Assembly (NCBI GenBank): GCA_003852775.1
Contig: RDDZ01000009.1
Coordinates: 1 to 45,960, forward strand
DNA: 45,960 nucleotides
Source: Microbacteriaceae bacterium
GTDB taxonomy: Bacteria > Actinomycetota > Actinomycetes > Actinomycetales > Microbacteriaceae
Direction: 5' to 3'
The position numbers were made by a program, and so were the translations under genes. The stretch's first letter is position 1, and the number at the start of each line of letters is the position of its first letter. The notes beneath the pieces were generated by a model. It searched no databases. It was not told the origin of the DNA and saw nothing but the letters and a program-made list of their open reading frames with translations. This document shows positions 9,468 to 17,335 of this stretch, one piece after another.

Positions 9468-10046
9468 TCAGGACGGGTACTGGCCGCGCTTGACCTGCGG
9501 CTTCGGCAGGCGCAGCGCGCGGAGCTGGGCGGCGCGCATGGCGGCGTACCAGCCGACCTTCTCGACGTTGCCCTCGCCGAACTTCGCGGCGAGCTTCTTG
9601 CGCAGCGTGCGTGCGAGGAAGATGCAGTCGATGACGACGATGAGCAGGAAGCCCCACACGGCGGCGAGCGCGTAGATCGCGACGTACTCGTTGGGGATGA
9701 AGTAGGTGAGGATCACGAGCACCATGAGCGGCAGCAGGATCTCGCCCACGTTCCAGCGCGCGTCGACGTAGTCGCGCACGAACTTCTTCTGCGGGCCCTT
9801 GTCGCGGAGGGGGAGGAAGCGCTCCTCGCCGCGCTCCATGCCGATGCGCGCGCGCTCGCGCTGGGCGGCGATCTCGGCGCGCGACGCCTGTCGGGCGGCC
9901 TTGCGGTCGTCGGGCACGAGCGGGCGCTTGCGGGCGGCCTCGCGCTCCCTGCGGGTGGGCGTCGGACGGCCCTTGCCGACCGTGCCGTCCGTGGCCTCCG
10001 AGGTCTCGGGGGCGGGCGTCGCGTCGTCGGGGGTCTTCTTGGGCAC
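9468..10046 (-). CDS. DUF3043 family membrane protein
   Basis: A 192-residue protein with a very basic, low-complexity N-terminal half (about residues 1-85, including RREREAARKRPLV), two closely spaced membrane segments (about residues 105-150, LLPLMVLVILTYFIP and AVWGFLLIVVIDCIFLA) and a short basic C-terminal tail. This is the DUF3043 architecture, found in actinobacteria and of unknown function. It is convergent with pyrD and divergent from the M20 peptidase gene, with only 38 bases to the latter. No signal peptide or catalytic motif is seen. Confidence 0.8.
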   Translation of the reverse strand: MPKKTPDDATPAPETSEATDGTVGKGRPTPTRREREAARKRPLVPDDRKAARQASRAEIAAQRERARIGMERGEERFLPLRDKGPQKKFVRDYVDARWNVGEILLPLMVLVILTYFIPNEYVAIYALAAVWGFLLIVVIDCIFLARTLRKKLAAKFGEGNVEKVGWYAAMRAAQLRALRLPKPQVKRGQYPS

Positions 10047-10071
10047 AGGAATCCTCGCTTGTCGGGAGACT

Positions 10072-10077
10072 TAAGAT
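10072..10077 (+). promoter_or_regulatory. -10-like hexamer TAAGAT before the M20 dipeptidase gene
   Basis: TAAGAT ends seven bases before the ATG at 10085 with no ribosome binding site between, consistent with a leaderless transcript. Confidence 0.4.
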
Positions 10078-10084
10078 TACCTGC

Positions 10085-11500
10085 ATGGCTGAGTCCGACC
10101 CGTCGTCCGTGTCCGCGATCACCCCCCGAGCCGACGAGCTGCGTGAGGCGGTGGCGGCGGGGCTCCCCGCGGCGATCGCCGATCTCTCCGGCCTCGTGCG
10201 CATCCCGTCCGTCTCGTGGGACGGATTCGACCCCGCCCACGTGCGAGCGAGCGCCGAGCGCGTGGCCGAGCTCGCCCGCGGGCTCGGCGTCTTCGAGAGC
10301 GTCGAGGTCGTGCAGCTGCCCGTCTCCGCCCCGGACTCCGACGCCCTCGGTCAGCCGGCCGTCGTCGCGTCGCGGCCCGCGAAAAACGGCAAGCCCACGA
10401 TCCTGCTCTACGCCCACCACGACGTGCAGCCCCCGGGCAAGGACGAGGACTGGGACTCGAAGCCCTTCGAGCCGACGCTGCGCGGCGACCGCCTGTACGG
10501 CCGCGGCGCCGCCGACGACAAGGCGGGTCTCATCGCGCACCTCGCCGCGATCCGCGCCTACACGGAGGTGCTCGGCGACCCCGAGATCGGTCTCGTCCTC
10601 TACGCCGAGGGCGAGGAGGAGTTCGGCTCCCGCTCGATCTCGACCTTCCTCGAGCACTACAAGGACGTCTTCGACGCCGACGTCATCGTCGTCGCCGACT
10701 CGGGCAACTGGTCGAAGGAGATCCCCGCCGTCACAGTCGGCCTCCGGGGCGCGTGCGCCTTCAACCTCCGCATCACGACGCTCGAGCACGCCTCGCACTC
10801 CGGCATGTTCGGGGGCGCGGTGCCGGATGCCATGTTCGCCGCCATCCGCCTGCTCGACACCCTGTGGAACGAGGACGGTTCGGTCGCCGTCGCGGGCCTC
10901 ACCTCGCGCGAGGCCGCGACGCCCGCGTACGACGAGGCGCAGCTGCGCGAGGAGACCGGCCTCCTCGACGGCGTGAGCCCCGTCGGCCGCGGCGAGATCC
11001 TCTCCCGCATCTGGAACCAGCCGTCGATCACCGTCACGGGCATCGACGCGCCGAGCGTCAAGGACGCCTCCAACACGCTCGTGCCGAGCGTCCGCGTGCG
11101 CATCAGCTCGCGCGTCGCCCCCGGCCAGCGCGCCGAGGAGCAGTACGAGGCGATCATGGCCCACCTGCGGGCGCACGCACCGTTCGGCGCGAAGCTCGAG
11201 GTCGACGGCCTCGACCTCGGCCAGCCGTTCCTCGTCGACACGAGTGGATGGGCGGTCGCGGATGCCAAAGCTGTCCTCAAGGAGGCCTTCGGCAACGACA
11301 CGGTCGAGATGGGCGTCGGCGGGTCGATCCCGTTCATCGCGGAGCTCGCCGAGCGCTTCCCGAACGCGCAGATCCTCGTGACGGGCGTCGAGGACCCCGA
11401 CTCGCGGGCGCACAGCCCCAACGAGTCGGTGCACCTCCCGAGCCTCGAGAAGGCGATCCTCGGCGAGGCGCTGCTCTTTGCGCGCCTCACGTCGCGGTGA
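10085..11500 (+). CDS. M20 family dipeptidase / metallopeptidase
   Basis: Cytosolic zinc-dependent dipeptidase of the M20 (ArgE/DapE/CPG2, carnosinase-like) family, 471 residues. Metal and catalytic motifs are visible: LYAHHDVQPPG (first zinc His and Asp, near residue 117), YGRGAADDKAG (bridging Asp), YAEGEEEFGS (catalytic Glu-Glu) and the C-terminal DSRAHSPNESVHL with the last His. The inserted dimerisation domain covers about residues 225-355. The Trp-rich segment DEDWDSKPFEP is typical of the dipeptidase subgroup. Substrate specificity cannot be assigned. It is followed after 37 bases by the Fe-S carrier gene, which has its own promoter signal. Confidence 0.9.
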   Translation: MAESDPSSVSAITPRADELREAVAAGLPAAIADLSGLVRIPSVSWDGFDPAHVRASAERVAELARGLGVFESVEVVQLPVSAPDSDALGQPAVVASRPAKNGKPTILLYAHHDVQPPGKDEDWDSKPFEPTLRGDRLYGRGAADDKAGLIAHLAAIRAYTEVLGDPEIGLVLYAEGEEEFGSRSISTFLEHYKDVFDADVIVVADSGNWSKEIPAVTVGLRGACAFNLRITTLEHASHSGMFGGAVPDAMFAAIRLLDTLWNEDGSVAVAGLTSREAATPAYDEAQLREETGLLDGVSPVGRGEILSRIWNQPSITVTGIDAPSVKDASNTLVPSVRVRISSRVAPGQRAEEQYEAIMAHLRAHAPFGAKLEVDGLDLGQPFLVDTSGWAVADAKAVLKEAFGNDTVEMGVGGSIPFIAELAERFPNAQILVTGVEDPDSRAHSPNESVHLPSLEKAILGEALLFARLTSR

Positions 11501-11525
11501 CCAGCGTGCTCCCGGCAGTGGCGGA

Positions 11526-11531
11526 TACAAT
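11526..11531 (+). promoter_or_regulatory. -10 hexamer TACAAT before the Fe-S carrier gene
   Basis: TACAAT lies six bases before the ATG at 11538, placing transcription initiation at or next to the start codon. Confidence 0.5.
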
Positions 11532-11537
11532 CGCCGC

Positions 11538-11885
11538 ATGACCGACACGCTCGAGACGACCCACGGGGTCACCCTCACCGACACCGCCGCACAGAAGGTG
11601 CGGTCGCTCCTCGAGCAGGAGGGCCGCGACGACCTGCGCCTCCGCGTGGCCGTGCAGCCCGGCGGCTGCTCGGGTCTCATCTACCAGCTCTACTTCGACG
11701 AGCGCCTGCTCGACGGCGACGCGACGCGCGACTTCGACGGTGTCGAGGTCGTCGTGGACCAGATGAGCGTCCCGTACCTCGACGGCGCCTCGATCGACTT
11801 CGAGGACACGATCTACAAGCAGGGCTTCACGATCGACAACCCGAACGCCCAGGGGAGCTGCGCCTGCGGCGACAGCTTCCACTGA
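11538..11885 (+). CDS. erpA: A-type iron-sulfur cluster carrier (ErpA/HesB family)
   Basis: Small protein that carries and inserts Fe-S clusters. The 115-residue sequence has the three conserved cysteines of the family: GGCSGLIYQ near residue 45 and the C-terminal GSCACGDSF. ATG at 11538 is chosen because the family N-terminus (VTLTDTAAQKVRSLL) follows directly and a -10 hexamer sits just upstream. Its place before the cytochrome oxidase and bc1 genes, which need Fe-S (Rieske) and heme cofactors, is common in actinobacteria. ErpA and SufA-type proteins cannot be separated by sequence alone. Confidence 0.85.
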   Translation: MTDTLETTHGVTLTDTAAQKVRSLLEQEGRDDLRLRVAVQPGGCSGLIYQLYFDERLLDGDATRDFDGVEVVVDQMSVPYLDGASIDFEDTIYKQGFTIDNPNAQGSCACGDSFH

Positions 11886-11935
11886 GTCGCATCGGCCGAA
11901 CCAGATGCTCGGCCCCAGGACGGGGCACCAGACAC

Positions 11936-11963
11936 GAGCCGTCCTCCGCAAGGAGGGCGGCTC
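11936..11963 (+). terminator. 12-bp stem with GCAA tetraloop between erpA and ctaC
   Basis: GAGCCGTCCTCC, loop GCAA, GGAGGGCGGCTC. All 12 positions pair, one as G-U. It is followed only by TCGTTC, so not a classical U tract. It lies 50 bases after erpA and just before the ctaC promoter signal. Probably a terminator of the erpA transcript; an RNA element in a longer read-through transcript is possible. Confidence 0.6.
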
Positions 11964-11970
11964 GTTCGGC

Positions 11971-11978
11971 TATAGACT
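11971..11978 (+). promoter_or_regulatory. -10 element TATAGACT for the ctaC-ctaD-ctaF operon
   Basis: TATAGA(CT) lies 40 bases before the chosen GTG of ctaC. Transcription would begin near 11985, downstream of the ATG at 11980, which argues against that ATG as the translation start. Confidence 0.4.
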
Positions 11979-12018
11979 GATGTCTGAATCACCACGTCGA
12001 AACTCCGAGAGGTTCCAG

Positions 12019-12897
12019 GTGCGATCCAACCGCCCACAGCGTTCACGACTCGCCCGCTGGGCGGTTGTCCCGATCGGCCTCGCCGTCGCGGTCGTCCTCG
12101 CCGGCTGCACGCAGGAGCAACTGAACGGCTTCCTGCCCGGTGGCGAAGGCACCACCAACCACACCGACGGCATCATCGGCCTGTGGGTGACCTCCTGGGT
12201 CGTCCTCCTCGGCGTCGGCATCGTCACGTGGGCGCTCGCCCTGTGGGCGGCCATCGCGTACCGCCGTCGGAAGGGCCAGACCGGCCTGCCCGTGCAGCTG
12301 CGGTACAACATGCCGATCGAGATCTTCTACACGGTCGTGCCCTTCATCCTCATCATCGGCTTCTTCGCCTTCACCGCGCGTGAGCAGGCCGCCATCGAGG
12401 AGAACCCGGGCGACCCCGACGTCCGCATCGAGGCCTTCGGCAAGCGCTGGGCCTGGGACTTCAACTACCTCGACGAGAACGTCTACACGAAGGGCGTCCA
12501 GGCTCAGCCGAACGCCGCGGGCGAGCTCGACGAGGACACGCTCCCGGCGCTCTACCTGCCGGTCGGGGCCAAGGTGGAGATCCAGCTCGAGTCGCGCGAC
12601 GTCGCGCACTCCTTCTGGGTGATCGACTTCCTCTACAAGAAGGACATGATCCCCGCGAAGTCGAACTACATGTACTTCACGCCCCTCAAGGAGGGCGTGT
12701 TCCGGGGCAAGTGCGCCGAGCTCTGCGGCGAGTTCCACGCCGACATGCTCTTCACGGTGCACGTCGTCTCCCAGGCGGAGTACGACGCCCACATCGAGTC
12801 GCTCCGCGCCGCGGGCAACGAGGGCCGACTCGGACCCGAGTACAACGTGAACCAGAACCTGCCGGGCAACGGCGAGTCCAGCGAGAACGAGGACTGA
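12019..12897 (+). CDS. ctaC: Cytochrome c oxidase subunit II (lipoprotein)
   Basis: CuA-bearing subunit of the aa3 oxidase; receives electrons from the diheme QcrC of the bc1 complex. From the GTG at 12019 (GAGAGG site at 12007-12012) the protein has a lipoprotein signal peptide ending VVLAGC, so it should be lipid-anchored after LspA cleavage. Two membrane segments (about residues 55-80 and 105-125) and a cupredoxin domain follow. CuA ligands are visible in the late His of VAHSFWVID and in [12 protein letters not shown]. Conserved RWAWDFNY is present. The ATG at 11980 would add 13 residues but sits upstream of the expected transcription start. It is first gene of the ctaC-ctaD-ctaF run. Confidence 0.95.
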   Translation: MRSNRPQRSRLARWAVVPIGLAVAVVLAGCTQEQLNGFLPGGEGTTNHTDGIIGLWVTSWVVLLGVGIVTWALALWAAIAYRRRKGQTGLPVQLRYNMPIEIFYTVVPFILIIGFFAFTAREQAAIEENPGDPDVRIEAFGKRWAWDFNYLDENVYTKGVQAQPNAAGELDEDTLPALYLPVGAKVEIQLESRDVAHSFWVIDFLYKKDMIPAKSNYMYFTPLKEGVFRGKCAELCGEFHADMLFTVHVVSQAEYDAHIESLRAAGNEGRLGPEYNVNQNLPGNGESSENED

Positions 12898-12902
12898 TCC
12901 CG

Positions 12903-14639
12903 ATGACGACTACGGCTCCGGCCCCCGGCCAGACCACGACGCAGACGCGCAACACGGCGCCCGCGAAGCCGACCCGCAAGGGCGACACCATCGTCAAGTG
13001 GCTCACCACCACCGACCACAAGACGATCGGCTACCTGTACCTCATCACGTCGTTCATCTTCTTCTGCATCGGCGGCGTGCTGGCCCTCGTCATCCGCGTC
13101 GAGCTCTTCACGCCGGGCGTGGACGTGCTCCCGACGAACGAGGCCTACAACCAGCTGTTCACGATGCACGGCACGATCATGCTGCTCATGTTCGCGACGC
13201 CGCTCTTCGCGGGCTTCGCGAACGCGATCATGCCGCTCCAGATCGGTGCTCCGGACGTCGCGTTCCCGCGTCTGAACGCGTTCGCCTACTGGCTGTTCAC
13301 CTTCGGATCACTCATCGCGATCGGCGGCTTCTTCACCCCGCAGGGCGCGGCCGGGTTCGGCTGGACGGCGTACACGCCGCTCTCGACCACGACCTTCACG
13401 CCGGGCGTCGGCGGCAACCTCTGGGTCTTCGGCCTCGCCCTCTCGGGCTTCGGCACGATCCTCGGTGCGGTCAACTTCATCACGACGATCATCACGATGC
13501 GCGCCCCGGGCATGACCATGTGGCGCATGCCGGTGTTCACCTGGAACATCCTCGTGACGTCGATCCTCGTGCTCCTCGCCTTCCCGGTGCTCGCCGGCGG
13601 CCTCTTCGCCCTCGGCGCCGACCGCGTGTTCGGCGCGCACCTGCTCGACCCCGCCAACGGCGGCACCATCCTGTGGCAGCACCTCTTCTGGTTCTTCGGC
13701 CACCCGGAGGTGTACATCATCGCGCTGCCGTTCTTCGGCATCATCTCGGAGGTCATGCCGGTCTTCAGCCGCAAGCCGATCTTCGGTTACAAGACCCTCA
13801 TCTTCGCGACGATCGCGATCGCGGCCCTCTCGGTCACGGTGTGGGCGCACCACATGTACGTTACGGGCTCCGTGCTCCTGCCGTGGTTCGCCCTCATGAC
13901 GATGCTCATCGCGGTGCCGACGGGCGTGAAGATCTTCAACTGGATCGGCACGATGTGGCGCGGCTCGGTGACCTTCGAGACCCCGATGATCTGGGCGCTC
14001 GGCTTCCTCGTATCGTTCGTCTTCGGTGGTCTGACGGGTGTCATCCTCGCGTCGCCGCCGCTCGACTTCCACGTGTCCGACTCGTACTTCGTCGTCGCGC
14101 ACTTCCACTACGTGATCTTCGGAACCGTCGTGTTCGCGATGTTCTCCGGCTTCTACTTCTGGTGGCCGAAGTGGACGGGCAAGATGCTCGACGAGCGCCT
14201 CGGCAAGATCCACTTCTGGCTGCTCTTCATCGGCTTCCACACGACGTTCCTCATCCAGCACTGGCTGGGCGTCGAGGGCATGCCGCGTCGCTACGCGGGC
14301 TACCTCGCCGGCGAGGGCTTCACGTGGGAGAATCAGCTCTCGACGATCGGCTCCGCGATCCTCGCCGTCTCGATGATCCCGTTCTTCCTGAACGTCTGGA
14401 TCACCGCGCGCAAGGCGCCCAAGGTGACCGTCGACGACCCGTGGGGCAACTCGCGCTCGCTCGAGTGGGCCACCTCGTGCCCGCCGCCCCGTCACAACTT
14501 CACGTCGATCCCGCGCATCCGCTCCGAGTCGCCGGCGTTCGACCTGCACCACCCTGAGACGGTGCAGGTGGGCATCGGGCCCGCCAAGGACGCCCCGGAC
14601 CGTCCGGTCGTCGACGTCGCCGATGGAGAGGTGAAGTAA
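12903..14639 (+). CDS. ctaD: Cytochrome c oxidase subunit I
   Basis: Catalytic subunit of the aa3-type oxidase: binds heme a and the heme a3-CuB centre, reduces O2 and pumps protons. About twelve membrane segments in 578 residues. Key motifs are [24 protein letters not shown] (heme a His), [14 protein letters not shown] (CuB His linked to Tyr), [10 protein letters not shown] (two CuB His) and [11 protein letters not shown] (heme a3 and heme a His). The cytosolic N-terminus is Thr/Pro-rich, as usual in actinobacteria. ATG at 12903 lies five bases after ctaC. Confidence 0.97.
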   Translation: MTTTAPAPGQTTTQTRNTAPAKPTRKGDTIVKWLTTTDHKTIGYLYLITSFIFFCIGGVLALVIRVELFTPGVDVLPTNEAYNQLFTMHGTIMLLMFATPLFAGFANAIMPLQIGAPDVAFPRLNAFAYWLFTFGSLIAIGGFFTPQGAAGFGWTAYTPLSTTTFTPGVGGNLWVFGLALSGFGTILGAVNFITTIITMRAPGMTMWRMPVFTWNILVTSILVLLAFPVLAGGLFALGADRVFGAHLLDPANGGTILWQHLFWFFGHPEVYIIALPFFGIISEVMPVFSRKPIFGYKTLIFATIAIAALSVTVWAHHMYVTGSVLLPWFALMTMLIAVPTGVKIFNWIGTMWRGSVTFETPMIWALGFLVSFVFGGLTGVILASPPLDFHVSDSYFVVAHFHYVIFGTVVFAMFSGFYFWWPKWTGKMLDERLGKIHFWLLFIGFHTTFLIQHWLGVEGMPRRYAGYLAGEGFTWENQLSTIGSAILAVSMIPFFLNVWITARKAPKVTVDDPWGNSRSLEWATSCPPPRHNFTSIPRIRSESPAFDLHHPETVQVGIGPAKDAPDRPVVDVADGEVK

Positions 14640-14644
14640 GCGCC

Positions 14645-15073
14645 ATGCGCACCAATGCGAACCTGATGTGGATCCTGGGGGTCTTCTTCCTCCTGGCCGC
14701 GGCTGCGTACACGACCTGGGTCGGCATCACCGTCGACTGGGACCTCAACCACTTCGAGTGGGTCGGCACCGTCGCGATGACGCTCTCGGCGATCCTCGCG
14801 TTCTTCCTCGCGTTCTACCTCGGCAAGGTCCACAAGGCGCAGGGCGGCGAGCTCGCCCAGGACACGCTCACGGCCGACATCGACGACGACGACCCCGAGC
14901 TCGGGCACTTCAGCCCGTGGAGCTGGTGGCCGCTCGTGCTCGGCTTCGGCCTCGCGTTCGTCTTCACCGGTCTCGCGGTCGGCCCGTGGGTTTCGTTCAT
15001 CGGCGGCCCGATCGTGCTCATCGCGATCGTGGGCTGGAACTACGAGTACTACCGGAACAACTTCGCCCGCTGA
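14645..15073 (+). CDS. ctaF: Cytochrome c oxidase subunit IV, actinobacterial type
   Basis: A 142-residue membrane protein of the actinobacterial CtaF family, a structural subunit of the bc1-aa3 supercomplex. It has two N-terminal hydrophobic segments (MWILGVFFLLAAAAYTTWVG and WVGTVAMTLSAILAFFLAFY), an acidic loop (DIDDDDPELGHFSPWSWWPL) and two more at the C-terminus, ending WNYEYYRNNF. It starts five bases after the ctaD stop and its stop overlaps the start of the next gene by one base, so all are likely cotranscribed. Confidence 0.92.
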   Translation: MRTNANLMWILGVFFLLAAAAYTTWVGITVDWDLNHFEWVGTVAMTLSAILAFFLAFYLGKVHKAQGGELAQDTLTADIDDDDPELGHFSPWSWWPLVLGFGLAFVFTGLAVGPWVSFIGGPIVLIAIVGWNYEYYRNNFAR

Positions 15074-15495
15074 TGATGGTGCGTGAGGCCCGCCCGGGCG
15101 ACGAGGACGCGATCTTCGGGCTCGTCCAGCAGCTCGGGCACGCCTTCCCGCCGGAGCGTGGGGCGTTCGATTCGACGATCGCGGCCTACTTCGCGGGCGA
15201 GCACCCCTCGGTGCTGCTGTACGTCGTGGAGGATGAGGCGGGCGTCCGCGGCTATGCGCTCTCGACGATCCTGCCGCTGCTGTCGACCAACGGGCTCGCC
15301 GCCCAGCTGCAGGAGATCGTGGTGGCGGCGGATGCTCGTGGCAAGGACTACGGCACGGCCCTCGTGAAGGCCGTCGAGGCCGAGTGCGAGCGCCGCGGGG
15401 TCACGCAGCTCACGGTCGCGAGCCGTCGTGCAGGCGGATTCTACGACCGACTCGGCTTCCACGAGTCGGCGGAGTACATGCGCCGTTTCTTCTGA
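15073..15495 (+). CDS. GNAT family N-acetyltransferase
   Basis: A 140-residue GCN5-related acetyltransferase. The acetyl-CoA site is seen at LQEIVVAADARGKDYGTALV (motif A; R-G-K-D-Y-G-T-A replaces the usual R-x-x-G-x-G/A), then VTQLTVASRR and GGFYDRLGFHESAEYMRR near the C-terminus. The ATG at 15073 overlaps the ctaF stop codon, which suggests cotranscription with the oxidase genes. A second ATG directly follows. The acceptor substrate is unknown; a link to respiration is not implied by the family. Confidence 0.85.
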   Translation: MMVREARPGDEDAIFGLVQQLGHAFPPERGAFDSTIAAYFAGEHPSVLLYVVEDEAGVRGYALSTILPLLSTNGLAAQLQEIVVAADARGKDYGTALVKAVEAECERRGVTQLTVASRRAGGFYDRLGFHESAEYMRRFF

Positions 15496-15639
15496 GCCGG
15501 TCGCGGCTCCCGCTCCCGTGAGGTCGACGTCGAGACACGCGCGTCTGCGGCGTGGGGCTGCATGATCGAGTCGAACTGGACGAGTCATACCGACCGGTGT
15601 GCTGTGGTCACCCGAATCCGGAACGAGCAAGGAGGCTCG

Positions 15640-16812
15640 ATGTCCAGTATTCCGACCACCGTCACGACCGACCACGCCGCACCCATCGAGGGCCACGTCG
15701 ATCCGCGGTTCGCCGCGCTGCGTGAGGAGTTCGCCCGACAGCTCGAGTCGGGGGATGAGCTCGGCGCGTCGCTCGCCGTCATCGTCGACGGTGAGCCCGT
15801 CGTCGATCTGTGGGGCGGCTGGGCCGACCCCGAGCGCACGAGGCTCTGGGGGAGCGACACCATCACCAACGTGTGGTCGATCTCCAAGACCGTCACGGCC
15901 CTGGCCGCGCTCCTCCTCATCGACCGCGGCGAACTCGACCCCGGCGCGCCGGTGGCGCGGTACTGGCCAGAGTTCGCGGCCGCAGGAAAGGAGAACGTGC
16001 GCGTCCGGCACCTCCTGAACCACACCTCGGGGGTCTCCGGGTGGGCGCAGCCCGTTTCCGCGTCGGGCATCCTCGAGCCGCGGGCCGCCGCTGCACGTCT
16101 CGCCGCCCAGCCGGCTTGGTGGCCCGCCGGCACCATGAGCGGCTACCACCTCTTGAACGACGGCACCCTCATCGGCGATGTCGTGCACCGGATCACCGGA
16201 CGCGACCTCGGGCGGTTCGTCGCGGAGGAGCTCGCCGGTCCGCTGCGCGCGGACTTCTGGCTGGGACTCCCGGAGAGCGAGGAGCACCGAGTGAGCAACG
16301 TCGTGCCCCCGCCGCCCCCGCAGGGGCTCGACCAGGTCCCGCCCGACTCCCGGGCGCTCACGACCTTCACGGGCCCCGTGCTCGCCGCTGAGATCACCTG
16401 GACGCGCGAGTGGCGGGAGGCGGGCATCGGCGGAGCGGGCGGCCAGGGGAACGCCCGCGGTGTCGCCCTGCTGAACTCGCTCATCGCACAGGGTGGCGTG
16501 GCGGGCGGCACGCGGCTCCTCTCGCAGGAGACGGTCGAGCGCGTCTTCGAGCAGCACACCGACGGCGTCGACCTCGTGCTCGGCCTGCCATTGCGCTTCG
16601 GACTCGGTTACGTGGTCTCGAACCGCGCGTCCACACCGACGATCCCGGAGGGGCGTGTCGGCTTCTGGCGCGGCTACGGCGGCTCGATCGTCATCGCCGA
16701 CGCCGACCGTCGCATGACCTTCGCCTACGTCATGAACCGGATGTCGCCCGGCATCATCGGGTCGCCGCGCTCGGAGGCGTACACCCGCGCCGTCTACAGC
16801 GCACTGGCCTGA
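15640..16812 (+). CDS. Beta-lactamase-fold serine hydrolase / esterase
   Basis: Cytosolic protein of 390 residues in the serine beta-lactamase (class C / family VIII esterase / EstB-like) group; no signal peptide. The nucleophile motif SxxK is Ser80-Ile-Ser-Lys83. A tyrosine motif Y169-H-L lies where class C enzymes have YxN, as in family VIII esterases (YxL). NHTSGV near residue 127 is also conserved. No KTG box is seen; WRGYGGS may replace it. This favours an esterase or peptidase over antibiotic resistance. The ATG at 15640 has a strong AAGGAGG site (15629-15634). The 144-base gap upstream holds no gene. Substrate unknown. Confidence 0.85.
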   Translation: MSSIPTTVTTDHAAPIEGHVDPRFAALREEFARQLESGDELGASLAVIVDGEPVVDLWGGWADPERTRLWGSDTITNVWSISKTVTALAALLLIDRGELDPGAPVARYWPEFAAAGKENVRVRHLLNHTSGVSGWAQPVSASGILEPRAAAARLAAQPAWWPAGTMSGYHLLNDGTLIGDVVHRITGRDLGRFVAEELAGPLRADFWLGLPESEEHRVSNVVPPPPPQGLDQVPPDSRALTTFTGPVLAAEITWTREWREAGIGGAGGQGNARGVALLNSLIAQGGVAGGTRLLSQETVERVFEQHTDGVDLVLGLPLRFGLGYVVSNRASTPTIPEGRVGFWRGYGGSIVIADADRRMTFAYVMNRMSPGIIGSPRSEAYTRAVYSALA

Positions 16813-16828
16813 CCGGCTGCGGGCGAGG

Positions 16829-17035
16829 TCAGAACGGGCGACCGTTGTTGGACATGCTCGCCATCTGACCGGCGGTCGCCTGCTCGTGCAGCGCGACGCT
16901 CTTGAGCGCCTCCGCACGATCGCGAGGGTCGATGGGGGAGCTCGCGGCGCGCTTGTGCATGACGATCGTGCCGACGATCCACCCGGCGAGTCCGAGGACC
17001 GTCACGCCGACGCCGAGGACGAGGGAAAGGATCAC
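16829..17035 (-). CDS. Small single-pass membrane protein, paralog of its neighbour
   Basis: A 68-residue protein with GTG start. One membrane segment (LVLGVGVTVLGLAGWIVGTIV) is followed by a basic stop-transfer (MHKR) and a short cytosolic tail with PIDPRDRAEALKSVALHE and AGQMASM. The upstream gene encodes a protein of the same length and plan, with matching PADRAAALQSKSFHE and AAKMTS, so the pair arose by tandem duplication. It follows that gene after 13 bases and lies downstream of the qcrB terminator on the same strand. No known domain is recognised. Confidence 0.7.
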   Translation of the reverse strand: MILSLVLGVGVTVLGLAGWIVGTIVMHKRAASSPIDPRDRAEALKSVALHEQATAGQMASMSNNGRPF

Positions 17036-17048
17036 GATCGGGCCCCGC

Positions 17049-17252
17049 TCACGACCGTCGCACGGAGGTCATCTTGGCGGCGGCGGCGGCCTCGTGGAAG
17101 CTCTTCGACTGCAGGGCCGCCGCGCGGTCGGCGGGGGAGAGGGCCGGCTCGCCGGTCTCGCGCTCTCGGCGCCGCACGAGGAGAGAGACCACGATCCAGG
17201 CGCCGATCGCGACGATCGGGAAGGCGATGCCGATCATGAGCGTGAACTCCAT
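17049..17252 (-). CDS. Small single-pass membrane protein, paralog of its neighbour
   Basis: A 67-residue protein starting at an ATG: one membrane segment (LMIGIAFPIVAIGAWIVVSLL), positive stop-transfer RRRERE and a tail with PADRAAALQSKSFHE. It is similar in length, topology and tail motif (P.DRA.AL.S...HE) to the next gene at 16829-17035. It lies 83 bases downstream of qcrB, past a strong hairpin, so it could be transcribed by read-through or from its own promoter. Function unknown. The location next to the bc1 genes makes an accessory respiratory subunit or assembly role possible, but that is inference. Confidence 0.7.
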   Translation of the reverse strand: MEFTLMIGIAFPIVAIGAWIVVSLLVRRRERETGEPALSPADRAAALQSKSFHEAAAAAKMTSVRRS

Positions 17253-17285
17253 ACGTCATCATCCCACGGGGGAGCCGCGGAACGC

Positions 17286-17320
17286 GAGAGGGGCGGCGCC
17301 TGTCCGGCACCGCCCCTCTC
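17286..17320 (-). terminator. Hairpin downstream of qcrB
   Basis: GAGAGGGGCGG and CCGCCCCTCTC form a perfect 11-bp stem around a 13-base loop that can extend the stem by three GC pairs. It sits 15 bases after the qcrB stop on its strand. No U tract follows. Probably ends or attenuates the ctaE-qcrCAB transcript. Confidence 0.7.
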
Positions 17321-17335
17321 GGAGTCCGAGTCGAC

